Positions 25,738-34,605 of a DNA stretch of 64,000 nt are shown one piece after another. The stretch is taken from positions 420,236-484,235 of the forward strand of contig NZ_JAFHKL010000002.1 in assembly GCF_016937655.1 (NCBI RefSeq), in the 5' to 3' direction. The DNA is from Chromobacterium alkanivorans. GTDB lineage: Bacteria; Pseudomonadota; Gammaproteobacteria; Burkholderiales; Chromobacteriaceae. The notes below the pieces were generated by a model, which saw nothing but the letters and a program-made list of their open reading frames with translations, was not told the DNA's origin and did no database searches. The stretch's first letter is position 1, and each line of letters opens with the position of its first letter. The position numbers were made by a program, and so were the translations under genes.

Positions 25738-26213
25738 TTTTGCAGGCGGCGAATACGTTCCGCGGGCGTGATGATATCGGTCAGCCGAATGCCGAACTTG
25801 TCGTTGACCACCACCACCTCGCCCTGGGCGATCAGGCAGCCGTTGACCAGCACGTCCATCGGCTCGCCCGCCATGCCGTCCAGTTCCACCACCGAGCCCT
25901 GCGCCAATTGCAGCAGGTTGCGGATGGCGATCTTGGTGCGGCCCAGTTCCACGGTCAATTGCACCGGGATATCCAGAATCATGTCCAGATTCTGCGGCAC
26001 GCCGGCGCCGGACGTGCTCGCGCCCAGCTCCTGGAACAGGTTCTGCGCCGGCACCGCCTCGGGAGCCGCGTCCACCACTTCCTGCTCGGCCATCGCGGCC
26101 GCCCAGTCGTCCATCGATATCTCTTCCTCGCCGCCGGCCCCGCCGGCAGCGGCTGCCTCGGCGGCGGCCGCTTCGGCCTCCATCTGCGCGGCTTGCAATT
26201 CTTCTTCGCTCAT
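25734..26213 (-). CDS. fliN: Flagellar motor switch protein FliN
   Basis: Protein of 159 residues: an Ala/Glu-rich N-terminal half (residues 1-60) and a C-terminal SpoA/FliN domain with LDIPVQLTVELGRTKIAIRNLLQL and VVVVNDKFGIRLTDIITPAER. FliN forms the lower C-ring and binds the export ATPase complex via FliH. It follows fliM directly (shared base at 26213). Confidence 0.96.
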   Translation of the reverse strand: MSEEELQAAQMEAEAAAAEAAAAGGAGGEEEISMDDWAAAMAEQEVVDAAPEAVPAQNLFQELGASTSGAGVPQNLDMILDIPVQLTVELGRTKIAIRNLLQLAQGSVVELDGMAGEPMDVLVNGCLIAQGEVVVVNDKFGIRLTDIITPAERIRRLQK

Positions 26214-27214
26214 TACTCTTTATCCCCCAGAGGCTCGTGAAAATCATTCGCGCCGGCCAACACTTGCTCCACCTTCAGCGCATAGCGCCCCTGCACGGTG
26301 CCGTAGCTGGCTTCGAACACCGGAATGCCCGACACATCGGCCTCCACCCGTTCCGGAATCTCCAACATCACCACGTCGCCGTTCTTCAAATTCAGAATCT
26401 GACCCAAGGTCACCTTGGTCTGGCCCAAGGTCGCCACCAACTCCACTTCCGCCGCCTGCACCTGATGCGTCATCAGGTTGACCCAGCGATTGTCCACCTC
26501 GGTGCGGTCCGCCTGCATGGTGCTGGACAGCATGTCGCGAATGGGCTCCACCATCGAATACGGCAGACAGATATGGAAATCGCCGCCTCCGGCGCCCAGT
26601 TCGATATGGAAGGTCATCGCCACCACCACCTCGGTGGGCGTGGCGATGTTGGCGAACTGGGTGTTCATTTCGGAGCGCAGGTAGACGAACTCGATCGGGT
26701 GCACCGGCTCCCAGGCCTTCTGGCATTCGACGAACACCACGTCCAGCAAGCGGCGGATGATGCGCTGCTCGGTGGGGGTGAAGTCGCGGCCTTCCACCCG
26801 CACATGGTAGCGCCCGTCGCTGCCGAACAGATTGTCGACGATCAGGAACACCAGATCCGGGTCGAAAATCAGCAGGCCGGTGCCGCGCAAAGGCTTGACG
26901 TGCACCAGGTTCAGGTTGGTGGGCACCACCAGGTTGCGGATGAACTCGCTGTACTTCTGCACCCGCACCGGCCCAACCGAGATTTCCGCGTTGCGGCGGA
27001 TGAAGTTGAACAGGCCGATGCGCAGATTGCGCGCGAAACGCTCGTTGATGATTTCCAGCGTCGGCATCCGGCCGCGCACAATGCGCTCTTGCCGGCCGAT
27101 ATCGTAGCCGCGGACGCCCTGCGCGTCCCCGCCGCCGCTGTCATCCTCATCCTCCCCGGAGACGCCCCTGAGTAGGGCATCTACCTCTTCCTGGGAAAGA
27201 ATATCGTCGCCCAT
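26213..27214 (-). CDS. fliM: Flagellar motor switch protein FliM
   Basis: Protein of 333 residues. The N-terminal CheY-binding peptide is visible (ILSQEEVDALLRGV at 5-18), followed by the GGDAQGVRGYDI linker region with the GGxG-type middle domain and a C-terminal SpoA domain (VELVATLGQTKVTLGQILNL). It receives phospho-CheY and reverses motor rotation. It lies five bases after the fliL stop. Confidence 0.97.
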   Translation of the reverse strand: MGDDILSQEEVDALLRGVSGEDEDDSGGGDAQGVRGYDIGRQERIVRGRMPTLEIINERFARNLRIGLFNFIRRNAEISVGPVRVQKYSEFIRNLVVPTNLNLVHVKPLRGTGLLIFDPDLVFLIVDNLFGSDGRYHVRVEGRDFTPTEQRIIRRLLDVVFVECQKAWEPVHPIEFVYLRSEMNTQFANIATPTEVVVAMTFHIELGAGGGDFHICLPYSMVEPIRDMLSSTMQADRTEVDNRWVNLMTHQVQAAEVELVATLGQTKVTLGQILNLKNGDVVMLEIPERVEADVSGIPVFEASYGTVQGRYALKVEQVLAGANDFHEPLGDKE

Positions 27215-27219
27215 GACGC

Positions 27220-27744
27220 TTACTGCTTCTGGATGATGAAGGAAGTGAAGAGCACGCTTTCCACCGGCTGTTCCTCGCCGGCGTCCATCGACTCATTGAT
27301 GATCTGCTTGACCTGGGCCTTCAGCCGCACCTTGCCGTCCGGCGTGGCCAGCTCCGTCGCGGACTTGGACGACAGCAGCAGGATCAGCGCGCTGCGGATC
27401 TTGGGCGCGTAATCGGTGAATTTCTTCTTGGCCTCCTCGTCGGCCAGTTCCGCCTGCATGTCCACCTGCAGCAAGGAGCCGTCGTTGCCGGCCAGATTCA
27501 CCACGAAAGTGTCCAACTTCTCGAAGATCGGCGGACCTTCTTTTTTCTTCTTGGGTTTTTCCTTGGTCTGCTCGGCATGCTCGCCGGCCGCCGCCGGTTT
27601 ATTCATATTGGTGAACATATAGGCGGCCAAGCCCCCCACCGCGGCCAGCACCAGCACCAGCAAAATAATGACGATCAGCATCAATTTGCCGCCGCCGCCC
27701 CCTGCTTTTTTCTCTGCTTTTTCCGCTTTTTTGTCTTCTGCCAT
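27220..27744 (-). CDS. fliL: Flagellar basal-body-associated protein FliL
   Basis: Protein of 174 residues: Lys/Glu-rich cytoplasmic tail, one transmembrane helix (LMLIVIILLVLVLAAVGGLA, about 21-40), a charged linker, and a periplasmic FliL domain with FEKLDTFVVNLAGNDGSLLQVDMQ. FliL surrounds the stators and supports torque at high load. It is separated from fliK by 106 AT-rich bases that hold nested inverted repeats, the largest break in the run from fliE to fliR. Confidence 0.95.
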   Translation of the reverse strand: MAEDKKAEKAEKKAGGGGGKLMLIVIILLVLVLAAVGGLAAYMFTNMNKPAAAGEHAEQTKEKPKKKKEGPPIFEKLDTFVVNLAGNDGSLLQVDMQAELADEEAKKKFTDYAPKIRSALILLLSSKSATELATPDGKVRLKAQVKQIINESMDAGEEQPVESVLFTSFIIQKQ

Positions 27745-27751
27745 ATACCTG

Positions 27752-27833
27752 CCCTGTTCACTGGGTGTTCATAGTGAAATCTTAAACGATTTCTTCACTA
27801 TATTTTCTAATTTTAGATGCAAATTGAACAGGG
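27752..27833. repeat. Nested inverted repeats between fliK and fliL
   Basis: Outer arms CCCTGTTCA (27752-27760) and TGAACAGGG (27825-27833) enclose inner arms ATAGTGAA (27771-27778) and TTCACTAT (27794-27801). The spacer is AT-rich in a GC-rich operon. No T-tract follows on the minus strand, so it does not look like a simple terminator; it may carry an internal promoter or an mRNA processing site. Confidence 0.6.
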
Positions 27834-27850
27834 GAGATTATCACAAATGA

Positions 27851-28792
27851 TCAGGCGAAAATGCTGAGAATGCCGCGAGCGGCCTTGATGCTGCTCAATG
27901 CATCCATCGGCTCGGGTTCGGCGCTCTCGTTCTGGCGCTGCGATTGCCCGCGCTGAAACGCCTGCTGTTGCTGTCCGGATTGCCCGCTGGACACCTGCGC
28001 GTCGGTCAGCTGGATGCCGCCTGCGGCCAGCATCGAAGACAGACGGTGCATATTGTTTTCCAGCGCCTCGCGCGTGGCCGGCACCGCCGCGGCGAACAAG
28101 ACCTGAGCCTGATCGTTGCCGTTCATCTTCAGCGTCACCTCGATCGGCCCCAGTTGCGGCGGGTTCAGCTGAATCTGCGCCTTGTCGGCCTTGAGGCTGA
28201 CCATGCCCATCACCTGCTCGCTCATGGCCTTGGCCCAGTTGGGATCGGTCACCGGCTGCTGCACGGTGAACACCGGCGTGGGCGTCGTCGGCTTGGCCGC
28301 CAGCTGCTCATGGCCCTGAAGCGGCAAAAACTGCGGCAAGACCTTGCCGTCTTCCGGCAAATTTTGCTGCGCCGGCAGCGACGGATTGCGGGCTTTGCTG
28401 ATCGCGGCGGGCAGCGCCGAGGCGATGTCCGGCTTGAGCTCGACCGGCTTGGCGCCTGCCGGCAAATCGTTGTTGACCCGCGGCGCGGTCACCGCCTGCT
28501 GCTGGAGAGGCTGCTGCGCGGCGGCCATCAGCGGCATTCCCGGCAAGGGCGCCGTCGGCGTCTGGCCGTCGTCGCCCTTGGCCGGCTTGTCCTTGTCCAG
28601 GCCGGCGTCCGCCAGCGGATCGGCGTTGGCGCCCGGCAAGAAGGAGCTGCCCAGGGCGCTCATCTGCAGACCCAGCAGGCTGGCGAACAGATCGCCGGCG
28701 CCGGTGTCGCCGGCAGTGGCCAGATTGCCGCCCGGCATATTGGCTTTGCCGCTGACCGAATTGGCCGCGGCTGCGTTCACAGGTGTCGTCAT
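27851..28792 (-). CDS. fliK: Flagellar hook-length control protein FliK
   Basis: Protein of 313 residues. The N-terminal two-thirds are low-complexity, rich in Ala, Pro and Gln, as expected for the secreted ruler. The C-terminal Flg_hook domain is clear near residues 215-290: AQIQLNPPQLGPIEVTLKMN, then a helix ending HRLSSMLAAGGIQLTDAQV. FliK sets hook length and switches export specificity. The start at 28792 is preferred over an upstream in-frame ATG at 28831. Confidence 0.93.
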   Translation of the reverse strand: MTTPVNAAAANSVSGKANMPGGNLATAGDTGAGDLFASLLGLQMSALGSSFLPGANADPLADAGLDKDKPAKGDDGQTPTAPLPGMPLMAAAQQPLQQQAVTAPRVNNDLPAGAKPVELKPDIASALPAAISKARNPSLPAQQNLPEDGKVLPQFLPLQGHEQLAAKPTTPTPVFTVQQPVTDPNWAKAMSEQVMGMVSLKADKAQIQLNPPQLGPIEVTLKMNGNDQAQVLFAAAVPATREALENNMHRLSSMLAAGGIQLTDAQVSSGQSGQQQQAFQRGQSQRQNESAEPEPMDALSSIKAARGILSIFA

Positions 28793-28865
28793 GGCCGACT
28801 CTCTACAAGTAAGACGCAGACGATAAAGCAACTAGCGTGCCAAGCGCCGCCCCGTGGGCCGGCCC

Positions 28866-29315
28866 TCAGTCCTCGCCGTGGGTGCTGTCCCAAAAACGCC
28901 GGGTGGCGAATTCGTCGCTGGCCTTCTGCTGCAGCCGCGCCTCGCGCACCGCGGCGCGCTCCTGCTCGCGCTGCAGCAGCTTTTCATAGGCCTTGAGCTT
29001 CTTGTACTCATGCTGCCAGGCCTGGCGCTCCAGCAAGAAGCGCTGAGTGCAGCGCTCCACCTCGCCCTGCTGCTGCACCATGGCCTCGTCCAAGCGCGCG
29101 AGAAAGCGCTGGAAGTCCTGGTATTGCAAGGCAGTGATGCCCTGCGCGCCGCGACTGGTCAGCCGTTGCCGGTATTCGCCGCGAAACGCGTCCAGCTGTT
29201 CCTGGCGCGAACGGGCGTCCGCCAGCCGGCCTTGCGCCAGCCGCATGCGTTCGGCGGCCGCCTTCTGCTTGTCTTCGGCCAAACGAATCAACAACAGGTA
29301 TTTGCTCTCCGCCAC
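28866..29315 (-). CDS. fliJ: Flagellar export chaperone FliJ
   Basis: Coiled-coil protein of 149 residues, typical of FliJ, with long Glu/Arg/Gln helices (EDKQKAAAERMRLAQGRLAD and VQQQGEVERCTQRFLLERQ). It docks in the FliI hexamer and carries chaperones to the gate. The start codon is GTG at 29315, nine bases after the fliI stop, with no better ATG nearby. Confidence 0.92.
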   Translation of the reverse strand: MAESKYLLLIRLAEDKQKAAAERMRLAQGRLADARSRQEQLDAFRGEYRQRLTSRGAQGITALQYQDFQRFLARLDEAMVQQQGEVERCTQRFLLERQAWQHEYKKLKAYEKLLQREQERAAVREARLQQKASDEFATRRFWDSTHGED

Positions 29316-29324
29316 GGCTCAGCC

Positions 29325-30719
29325 TCAGGACAGCACGCCCTGCAATTGCTCGCAGCTGGAAGGAAAATCCTGCGACTCATGCATAGGCTGGGTCAGGAAA
29401 CCGACCATGGGCAGCTGGCGCCGCATCGCCTCGTCCAGCACCGGGTCCGAACCCGGCACGTAGGCGCCGACGCTGATCAGATCGCGGTTGCGTTGATAGC
29501 GCGAATACAGCTGCTTGAATTGCCGGGCCAGCGCCATCTGCGACTGCGGCACCACGTCCACCATTACCCGGCTGATGGATTGCTCGATGTCGATGGCCGG
29601 ATAGTGGCCGGATTCGGCCAATTCGCGCGACAGCACGAAGTGGCCGTCCAGAATGGCGCGCGCGGAGTCGGCGATCGGATCCTGCTGATCGTCGCCCTCC
29701 GACAATACGGTGTAGAAGCCGGTGATGGAGCCGCCGCCCTCGGCGGCGTTGCCGGCGCGCTCGATCAATTGCGGCAGCCGCGCGAACACCGACGGCGGAT
29801 AGCCCTTGGTGACCGGCGGCTCGCCGATGGCCAGCGCGATCTCGCGCTGCGCCATCGCGTAACGGGTCACCGAGTCCATCAGCAACAGCACGTCCAGGCC
29901 CTGGGCGCGGAAATACTCGGCCAGCGCGGTGGCGTAGGCGGCCCCGTGCAGCCGCATCAGCGGCGGCATGTCCGCCGGCGCGGCCACCACCACCGAACGG
30001 GCGATGCCCTCGTCGCCGAGAATGTTCTCGATGAAGTCCTTGACCTCGCGGCCGCGTTCGCCGATCAGGCCCACCACCACTACGTCCGCCTTGGTGAAGC
30101 GCGCCATCATGCCCAGCAACACCGATTTGCCGACGCCGGAACCGGCGAACAGACCCAGGCGCTGGCCGCGCCCCACCGTCAATAAGCCGTTGATAGCGCG
30201 CACGCCGACATCCAGCACATCTCGCACCGGCGAGCGGTCCAGCGGGTTCATCGGCTGGCTGTGCAGCGGAAACCAGGCGTCGGGATGAATCGGGCCCTTG
30301 CCGTCCAGCGGCCGGCCCAAGGAGTCCAGCACTCGGCCCAGCAAGCTGAGCCCCACCGGCACCATGCGGCCGGACGCGCCGTCGGCGGCGGCCTGGGCTT
30401 GAGTCTTGCCGAACTGCGGCGGGTGCCGCGGCGTCAGCGGCATCACCGGCGTGCCGGGCAGCAGGCCGTGGACATTGCTCAAGGGCATCAGAAACACTTT
30501 GTCGCCGGAAAAGCCCACCACTTCGGCCTCCACCAGGCGCTTATCCGCCAAGGCCACCTGGCAGGCGCTGCCCACCGGCAATTTCAGACCCACCGCCTCC
30601 ATCACCATGCCGGTGACGCGGACCAGCTTGCCGCAAGGCTGCCACAGCTTGGCGGCGCGCGCGCTGTCCGCGCAGTCGCGCAGCCAGGCGCGCTGGCGCT
30701 CAATCAGCTGCGGGCTCAT
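29325..30719 (-). CDS. fliI: Flagellum-specific ATP synthase FliI
   Basis: ATPase of 464 residues related to the F1 beta subunit. Walker A is AGSGVGKS at 192-199; [15 protein letters not shown] and the Walker B region [17 protein letters not shown] follow. FliI with FliH and FliJ supplies energy to the export apparatus. It overlaps the 3' end of fliH by 20 bases. Length and motifs are normal. Confidence 0.97.
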   Translation of the reverse strand: MSPQLIERQRAWLRDCADSARAAKLWQPCGKLVRVTGMVMEAVGLKLPVGSACQVALADKRLVEAEVVGFSGDKVFLMPLSNVHGLLPGTPVMPLTPRHPPQFGKTQAQAAADGASGRMVPVGLSLLGRVLDSLGRPLDGKGPIHPDAWFPLHSQPMNPLDRSPVRDVLDVGVRAINGLLTVGRGQRLGLFAGSGVGKSVLLGMMARFTKADVVVVGLIGERGREVKDFIENILGDEGIARSVVVAAPADMPPLMRLHGAAYATALAEYFRAQGLDVLLLMDSVTRYAMAQREIALAIGEPPVTKGYPPSVFARLPQLIERAGNAAEGGGSITGFYTVLSEGDDQQDPIADSARAILDGHFVLSRELAESGHYPAIDIEQSISRVMVDVVPQSQMALARQFKQLYSRYQRNRDLISVGAYVPGSDPVLDEAMRRQLPMVGFLTQPMHESQDFPSSCEQLQGVLS

Positions 30720-31527
30720 CGTCTATTCCCAGCGCCTTGCGCATGGCGGCGATGCGGGTGCTCATGGTCAGGTCCAGCCGCAACGCCGCGGTGTCTATCA
30801 CGCAGCCGCCGCGCTCCACCTCAGGGTCTTCAATCCATTGCCACTGGGTTTCCGGCGTCTCCTGGGCCAGGAATTCCCGCGCCACTTCCAGGTCGGCCGG
30901 ATTCAGGCGCAAACGCGCCTGCGCCAGCGTGGCCGGCAGATCGTCCAGCGCCTCGCGCAGCAGTTCCTGGATCAGCAAGGGGCTCTGCCGCGCCAGCCCG
31001 TGGCTCAGCTGGCCGGCGAGCTCCAGCGCCAAGGCCAGCCAGTCCGCGGACAATTCGGTTTCAAAACGGGAGATCTGTTGCGCCAGCTCGTTCGCCAGCC
31101 CTTGCAGCGGCTGCCAGGCCGCGGCGAAGCGGGCCTCCTGCTCGGCGCGCACCTCGGCCAGGCCCTGCTCGCGCCCGGCGGTCAGGCCTTCTTGATAGCC
31201 GGCGGCGCGACCGGCCTCCTCGCCGGCCTCATGACCGGACTGCCAGGCTTCCTGATGAATCGCCTCCAGCTCCGCCGCGGTGGGATAGCCGCTGACCACG
31301 CGCTCGCCTTCGGCCGCATCAGCCGTCTCTTCCGGCTCGGCCGGAGTCGCTTCGGCGGCGGTCTCCGCCTGCTCCAGCTCTTTCTGGCGGCGGCGCTGCT
31401 GCGCCAGCTCCATCAGCTGCACCGGCGTCAGTTTCTGGCTCAGCCCGTCCAGCGCGTTGGGGCTCCAGCTGCTCCAGCCCTCCAGCTCTTCGCCGGGAAT
31501 GATGGGATTACTCGACGAGACCTTCAT
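30700..31527 (-). CDS. fliH: Flagellar assembly protein FliH
   Basis: Protein of 275 residues, Glu/Gln/Ala-rich. The middle has GxxxG-like repeats ([20 protein letters not shown], near residue 135) typical of FliH, and the C-terminal domain has [21 protein letters not shown]. FliH inhibits and localises FliI. The ATG at 31527 is used; a GTG precedes it in frame. It overlaps fliG by 20 bases and fliI by 20 bases. Confidence 0.93.
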   Translation of the reverse strand: MKVSSSNPIIPGEELEGWSSWSPNALDGLSQKLTPVQLMELAQQRRRQKELEQAETAAEATPAEPEETADAAEGERVVSGYPTAAELEAIHQEAWQSGHEAGEEAGRAAGYQEGLTAGREQGLAEVRAEQEARFAAAWQPLQGLANELAQQISRFETELSADWLALALELAGQLSHGLARQSPLLIQELLREALDDLPATLAQARLRLNPADLEVAREFLAQETPETQWQWIEDPEVERGGCVIDTAALRLDLTMSTRIAAMRKALGIDDEPAAD

Positions 31528-32506
31528 CACCGCCCTTGCTGCCTAGCACGATCTGACCGTCGTCGGCGAGCTTGCGCACCACCTTGAGGATTTCCTTCTG
31601 CTCGGCCTCCACCTCGGACAGCTTGACCGGCCCCTTGGATTCCAGATCGTCGCGCAGCATTTCCGCCGCGCGCTGTGACATATTGCGGAAAATCTTGTCC
31701 TTCAGCTCGGCGCTGGTGCCCTTGAGCGCGATGACCAGCGAATCGGACTGCACTTCGCGCAGAATGGTCTGAATAGAACGATCGTCGATTTCCAGGATGT
31801 TCTCGAACACGAACATCTTGTCCTGAATGCGCTGCGCCAGCTCCGGATCGTACTCGCGAATGTAGTTGAGCGCTGCGGCCTCGACGTTGGAACCCATGAA
31901 GTTGAGGATTTCCGCGGTCAGGCCGATGCCGCCGGCCGCGCTCTTCTTGATGCGGTCGGAACCGGACAAGAGCTGGGTCAGCACATCGTTCAATTCGCGC
32001 AGCGCCTGCGGCTGCACGCCTTCCAGCGTGGCGGTGCGGATCAGCACCTCGTTGCGCATCCGCTCCGGGAAGAAGGACAGGATGGAGCTGGACAGATCCG
32101 GCTCCAGATGCACCAGGATGGTGGCGATGATCTGCGGGTGTTCGTTGCGGATCAGGTCGGCGGCGGAGGACGGGTCCATCCACTTCAGGCTTTCGATGCC
32201 GCTGTGGTCGTTGCCCTGCATGATCTTGTCCAGCAGGTTGGCCGCCTTGTCCGGGCCCAGCGCCTCGATCAACACATTGCGCAGATACTCGTCGGACGCG
32301 CCGATGCTGGCGCGCGCCGCGCACTCGCCCTTGAACTCGCTGACCACCTCGTCGATCTGTTCGTAGCTCAGATTGTTGATCGCCGCCATCGCCAGCGAAA
32401 TCTTCTGCACTTCCTTGGGCCCCAGGTATTTGAACACCTCGACGGCTTCCGCCTGCCCCAGGCTGAACAGCAACACCGCGCTTTTGCGCACTCCGTTCTC
32501 ACTCAT
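31508..32506 (-). CDS. fliG: Flagellar motor switch protein FliG
   Basis: Protein of 332 residues with armadillo-like helical repeats. N-terminal RKSAVLLFSLGQAEAVEVF, central HPQIIATILVHLEPDLSSSI (EHPQ motif) and a C-terminal domain with FENILEIDDRSIQTILREV, which carries the charged torque helix. FliG links FliF to FliM and contacts the MotA stator. It overlaps fliF by eight bases. Confidence 0.97.
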   Translation of the reverse strand: MSENGVRKSAVLLFSLGQAEAVEVFKYLGPKEVQKISLAMAAINNLSYEQIDEVVSEFKGECAARASIGASDEYLRNVLIEALGPDKAANLLDKIMQGNDHSGIESLKWMDPSSAADLIRNEHPQIIATILVHLEPDLSSSILSFFPERMRNEVLIRTATLEGVQPQALRELNDVLTQLLSGSDRIKKSAAGGIGLTAEILNFMGSNVEAAALNYIREYDPELAQRIQDKMFVFENILEIDDRSIQTILREVQSDSLVIALKGTSAELKDKIFRNMSQRAAEMLRDDLESKGPVKLSEVEAEQKEILKVVRKLADDGQIVLGSKGGDEGLVE

Positions 32507-34229
32507 CGGCGCTTATCCATTCCTTGATGATCTGAGCGGCCATGCGCGGATCGGATTTCACCATTTCACGCACCGCTTCCAGATTGGTGGTGTATTGCCG
32601 CATCTGCGCTTCGCGCGGATCGCCGCCGCCGGCGTGACCGGCCGCGCCCTCCTCGCCCTCTTCTCCGGCCACGCCCAGCAGGCGGCCGCCGGCGGCTGCG
32701 GCTTGTGCCGCGGCCTCTTCCTCGCTGCCCTTGGCCGGCGCAGGCGGCTTGACCAGGTCGCGCATGATGGGGCGCACCACGCCGAACAGCAGGTAGAGCA
32801 CCGCGATGGTCAGCAAACCGTACTTGATCAGGCTGGAGCCGTTGCTGGTCACGTAGTCGGTGACTTTTTCCTGCAGCGTGGCAGGCACTTCGGCGTCGGC
32901 GAAGGCGGCGTTGACCACGTTCAAGGTATCGCCGCGCTGGGTGTTGAAGCCCATCGCCTCCTTGACCAGATTATTGATCTGCTGAACCTCTTGCGGCGTC
33001 AGCGGCGTCGGCTTCATCTCGCCGTTCTTGTCCGGCATCCGCCGGTAATTGACCACCACCGCGGCGGACAGGCGCTTGACGCCGCCCTGCGGCATCTTGG
33101 TGTGCTGGATGGTCTTGTCGACTTCGTAATTGGTGGTGATGTCGCGTTGCAGCGTGCCGGACGCGCCCATGGTCTGGCCGGACAGCGTGGCGGTGCCCGG
33201 CGCGGCGCCCGGCGGCAAGCTGATAGGCGCGGAGGCGGCCGACGGCGGCTGATTGGACAAGGCGCCCGGCACCCCGGACGGCAGCGCCGCGCCGTTGTTC
33301 AGCTTCTCGCTGATCTGCTGGCTGCGGGTGGCGGACGGATTGGGGCTGGAATTGGGCTTGAAGGTTTCCGAGGTCTGCTCCACCTCGGCGAAGTCTACGC
33401 TGGCGGTGACCTGGGCGCGCGAGTTGCCCTTGCCGAAGATCGGCTCCAGGATGTCCTCGATGCGCTTGACGTAGCCTTCTTCGATCTGACGAACGTAACC
33501 CAGCTGACGCTGATCCAGACCCGAGTTCTCGTCCGGGCCGTTCTGTTTGGATAGCAGATTGCCGTCCTGATCGACGATGGTGACGTTCTTGACCGGCAGA
33601 TTGGGCACCGAGCTGGACACCAGGTGCAGAATGCCGGCGATTTGTCCGGCGTCGAGCAGGCGGCCGCGGAACAGGCTCAGCATCACCGAGGCGGTGGGCT
33701 GCTGCTGCTCGCGCACGAATACGCTCTGCTTGGGAATGGCGATGTGGACGCGGGCGGTTTCCACCGAGCCCACCGCTTCGATGGTGCGCGCCAGCTCGCC
33801 CTCGATCGCGCGCTGGTAGTTGACCTGCTCGGCGAACTGGCTGATGCCGAACTTCTGATTGTCCATCAGTTCGAAACCGACGCCGCCGGCCTTGGGCAGG
33901 CCTTGCGCCGCCAGCTTGAGGCGCGCGTCGTAGACCTTGTCCGAGGGCACGGAGATGGTGCCGCCCTCGCTCAGTTGGTAGGGCACGTTCATCTGCTGCA
34001 GCGACGCGGCCACCTGGCCGCCATCGCGGTCTGAGATATTGGAGAACAGGACTTTATAGCTGGGCGTGCGGTTCAGCACCACCGCGCCCACGACGACGGC
34101 GAAAATGGCGGCCACCGCCGCGAGGAACAGGATTTTTTTATTGTTGGGAAGCGCTTTGAAGCGATCGGACGCTTCATTCATGCGGCTTCGCCAAACGGGC
34201 GTAGCGTTTTCTTCTGCCAGGTCAGCCAT
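32499..34229 (-). CDS. fliF: Flagellar MS-ring protein FliF
   Basis: Protein of 576 residues with two transmembrane helices (about 31-50 and about 455-472) framing a periplasmic region that has YscJ/FliF ring-building motifs (YKVLFSNISDRDGGQVAASL near 54, QRAIEGELARTIEAVGSVETARVH near 130). The C-terminal tail that binds FliG ends EAVREMVKSDPRMAAQIIKEW. It forms the inner-membrane MS ring. It follows fliE after 53 bases. Confidence 0.97.
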   Translation of the reverse strand: MADLAEENATPVWRSRMNEASDRFKALPNNKKILFLAAVAAIFAVVVGAVVLNRTPSYKVLFSNISDRDGGQVAASLQQMNVPYQLSEGGTISVPSDKVYDARLKLAAQGLPKAGGVGFELMDNQKFGISQFAEQVNYQRAIEGELARTIEAVGSVETARVHIAIPKQSVFVREQQQPTASVMLSLFRGRLLDAGQIAGILHLVSSSVPNLPVKNVTIVDQDGNLLSKQNGPDENSGLDQRQLGYVRQIEEGYVKRIEDILEPIFGKGNSRAQVTASVDFAEVEQTSETFKPNSSPNPSATRSQQISEKLNNGAALPSGVPGALSNQPPSAASAPISLPPGAAPGTATLSGQTMGASGTLQRDITTNYEVDKTIQHTKMPQGGVKRLSAAVVVNYRRMPDKNGEMKPTPLTPQEVQQINNLVKEAMGFNTQRGDTLNVVNAAFADAEVPATLQEKVTDYVTSNGSSLIKYGLLTIAVLYLLFGVVRPIMRDLVKPPAPAKGSEEEAAAQAAAAGGRLLGVAGEEGEEGAAGHAGGGDPREAQMRQYTTNLEAVREMVKSDPRMAAQIIKEWISADE

Positions 34230-34282
34230 ACAGTGGTTTTAGGTTCGAGCCCACCGCCGCCGGCTGGTCGGGTCCGGCAGCG

Positions 34283-34603
34283 CTAGACTTGGGTATTCAT
34301 GATTTCCTGATAGGCGGTGACCAGCTTGTTGCGCGCCTGAACCATGGTCTGGAACGACAGGCTGGCTTTCTGCAGCGACACCATCACGTCCTGCAGGTTG
34401 ACCCCCTCGTCACCCAATTCAAATTGCTTCTGCATCTCCTGCGAAGTCTGCTGCGCCGAGTTCACCTGTTCCAAGGTGGACTTCAGCACAGCGGAAAAGT
34501 CCACCTGGGACGCTTCCGGGGCCGTAGCGGCGGGCTTGCCCGCGGCCAGGGCCGAGGCGGTGCGCAGCTCGCCCAACAGTTGATCGATATTTGGCACTGA
34601 CAT
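34283..34603 (-). CDS. fliE: Flagellar hook-basal body protein FliE
   Basis: Protein of 106 residues with the FliE end signature VMVSLQKASLSFQTMVQARN and LVTAYQEIMN. FliE joins the MS ring to the rod. The start at 34603 is two bases after the stop of the sigma-54 activator gene, with a GGAG ribosome site inside that gene's last codons, so the two are likely translated from one mRNA. Confidence 0.95.
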   Translation of the reverse strand: MSVPNIDQLLGELRTASALAAGKPAATAPEASQVDFSAVLKSTLEQVNSAQQTSQEMQKQFELGDEGVNLQDVMVSLQKASLSFQTMVQARNKLVTAYQEIMNTQV

Positions 34604-34605
34604 GG

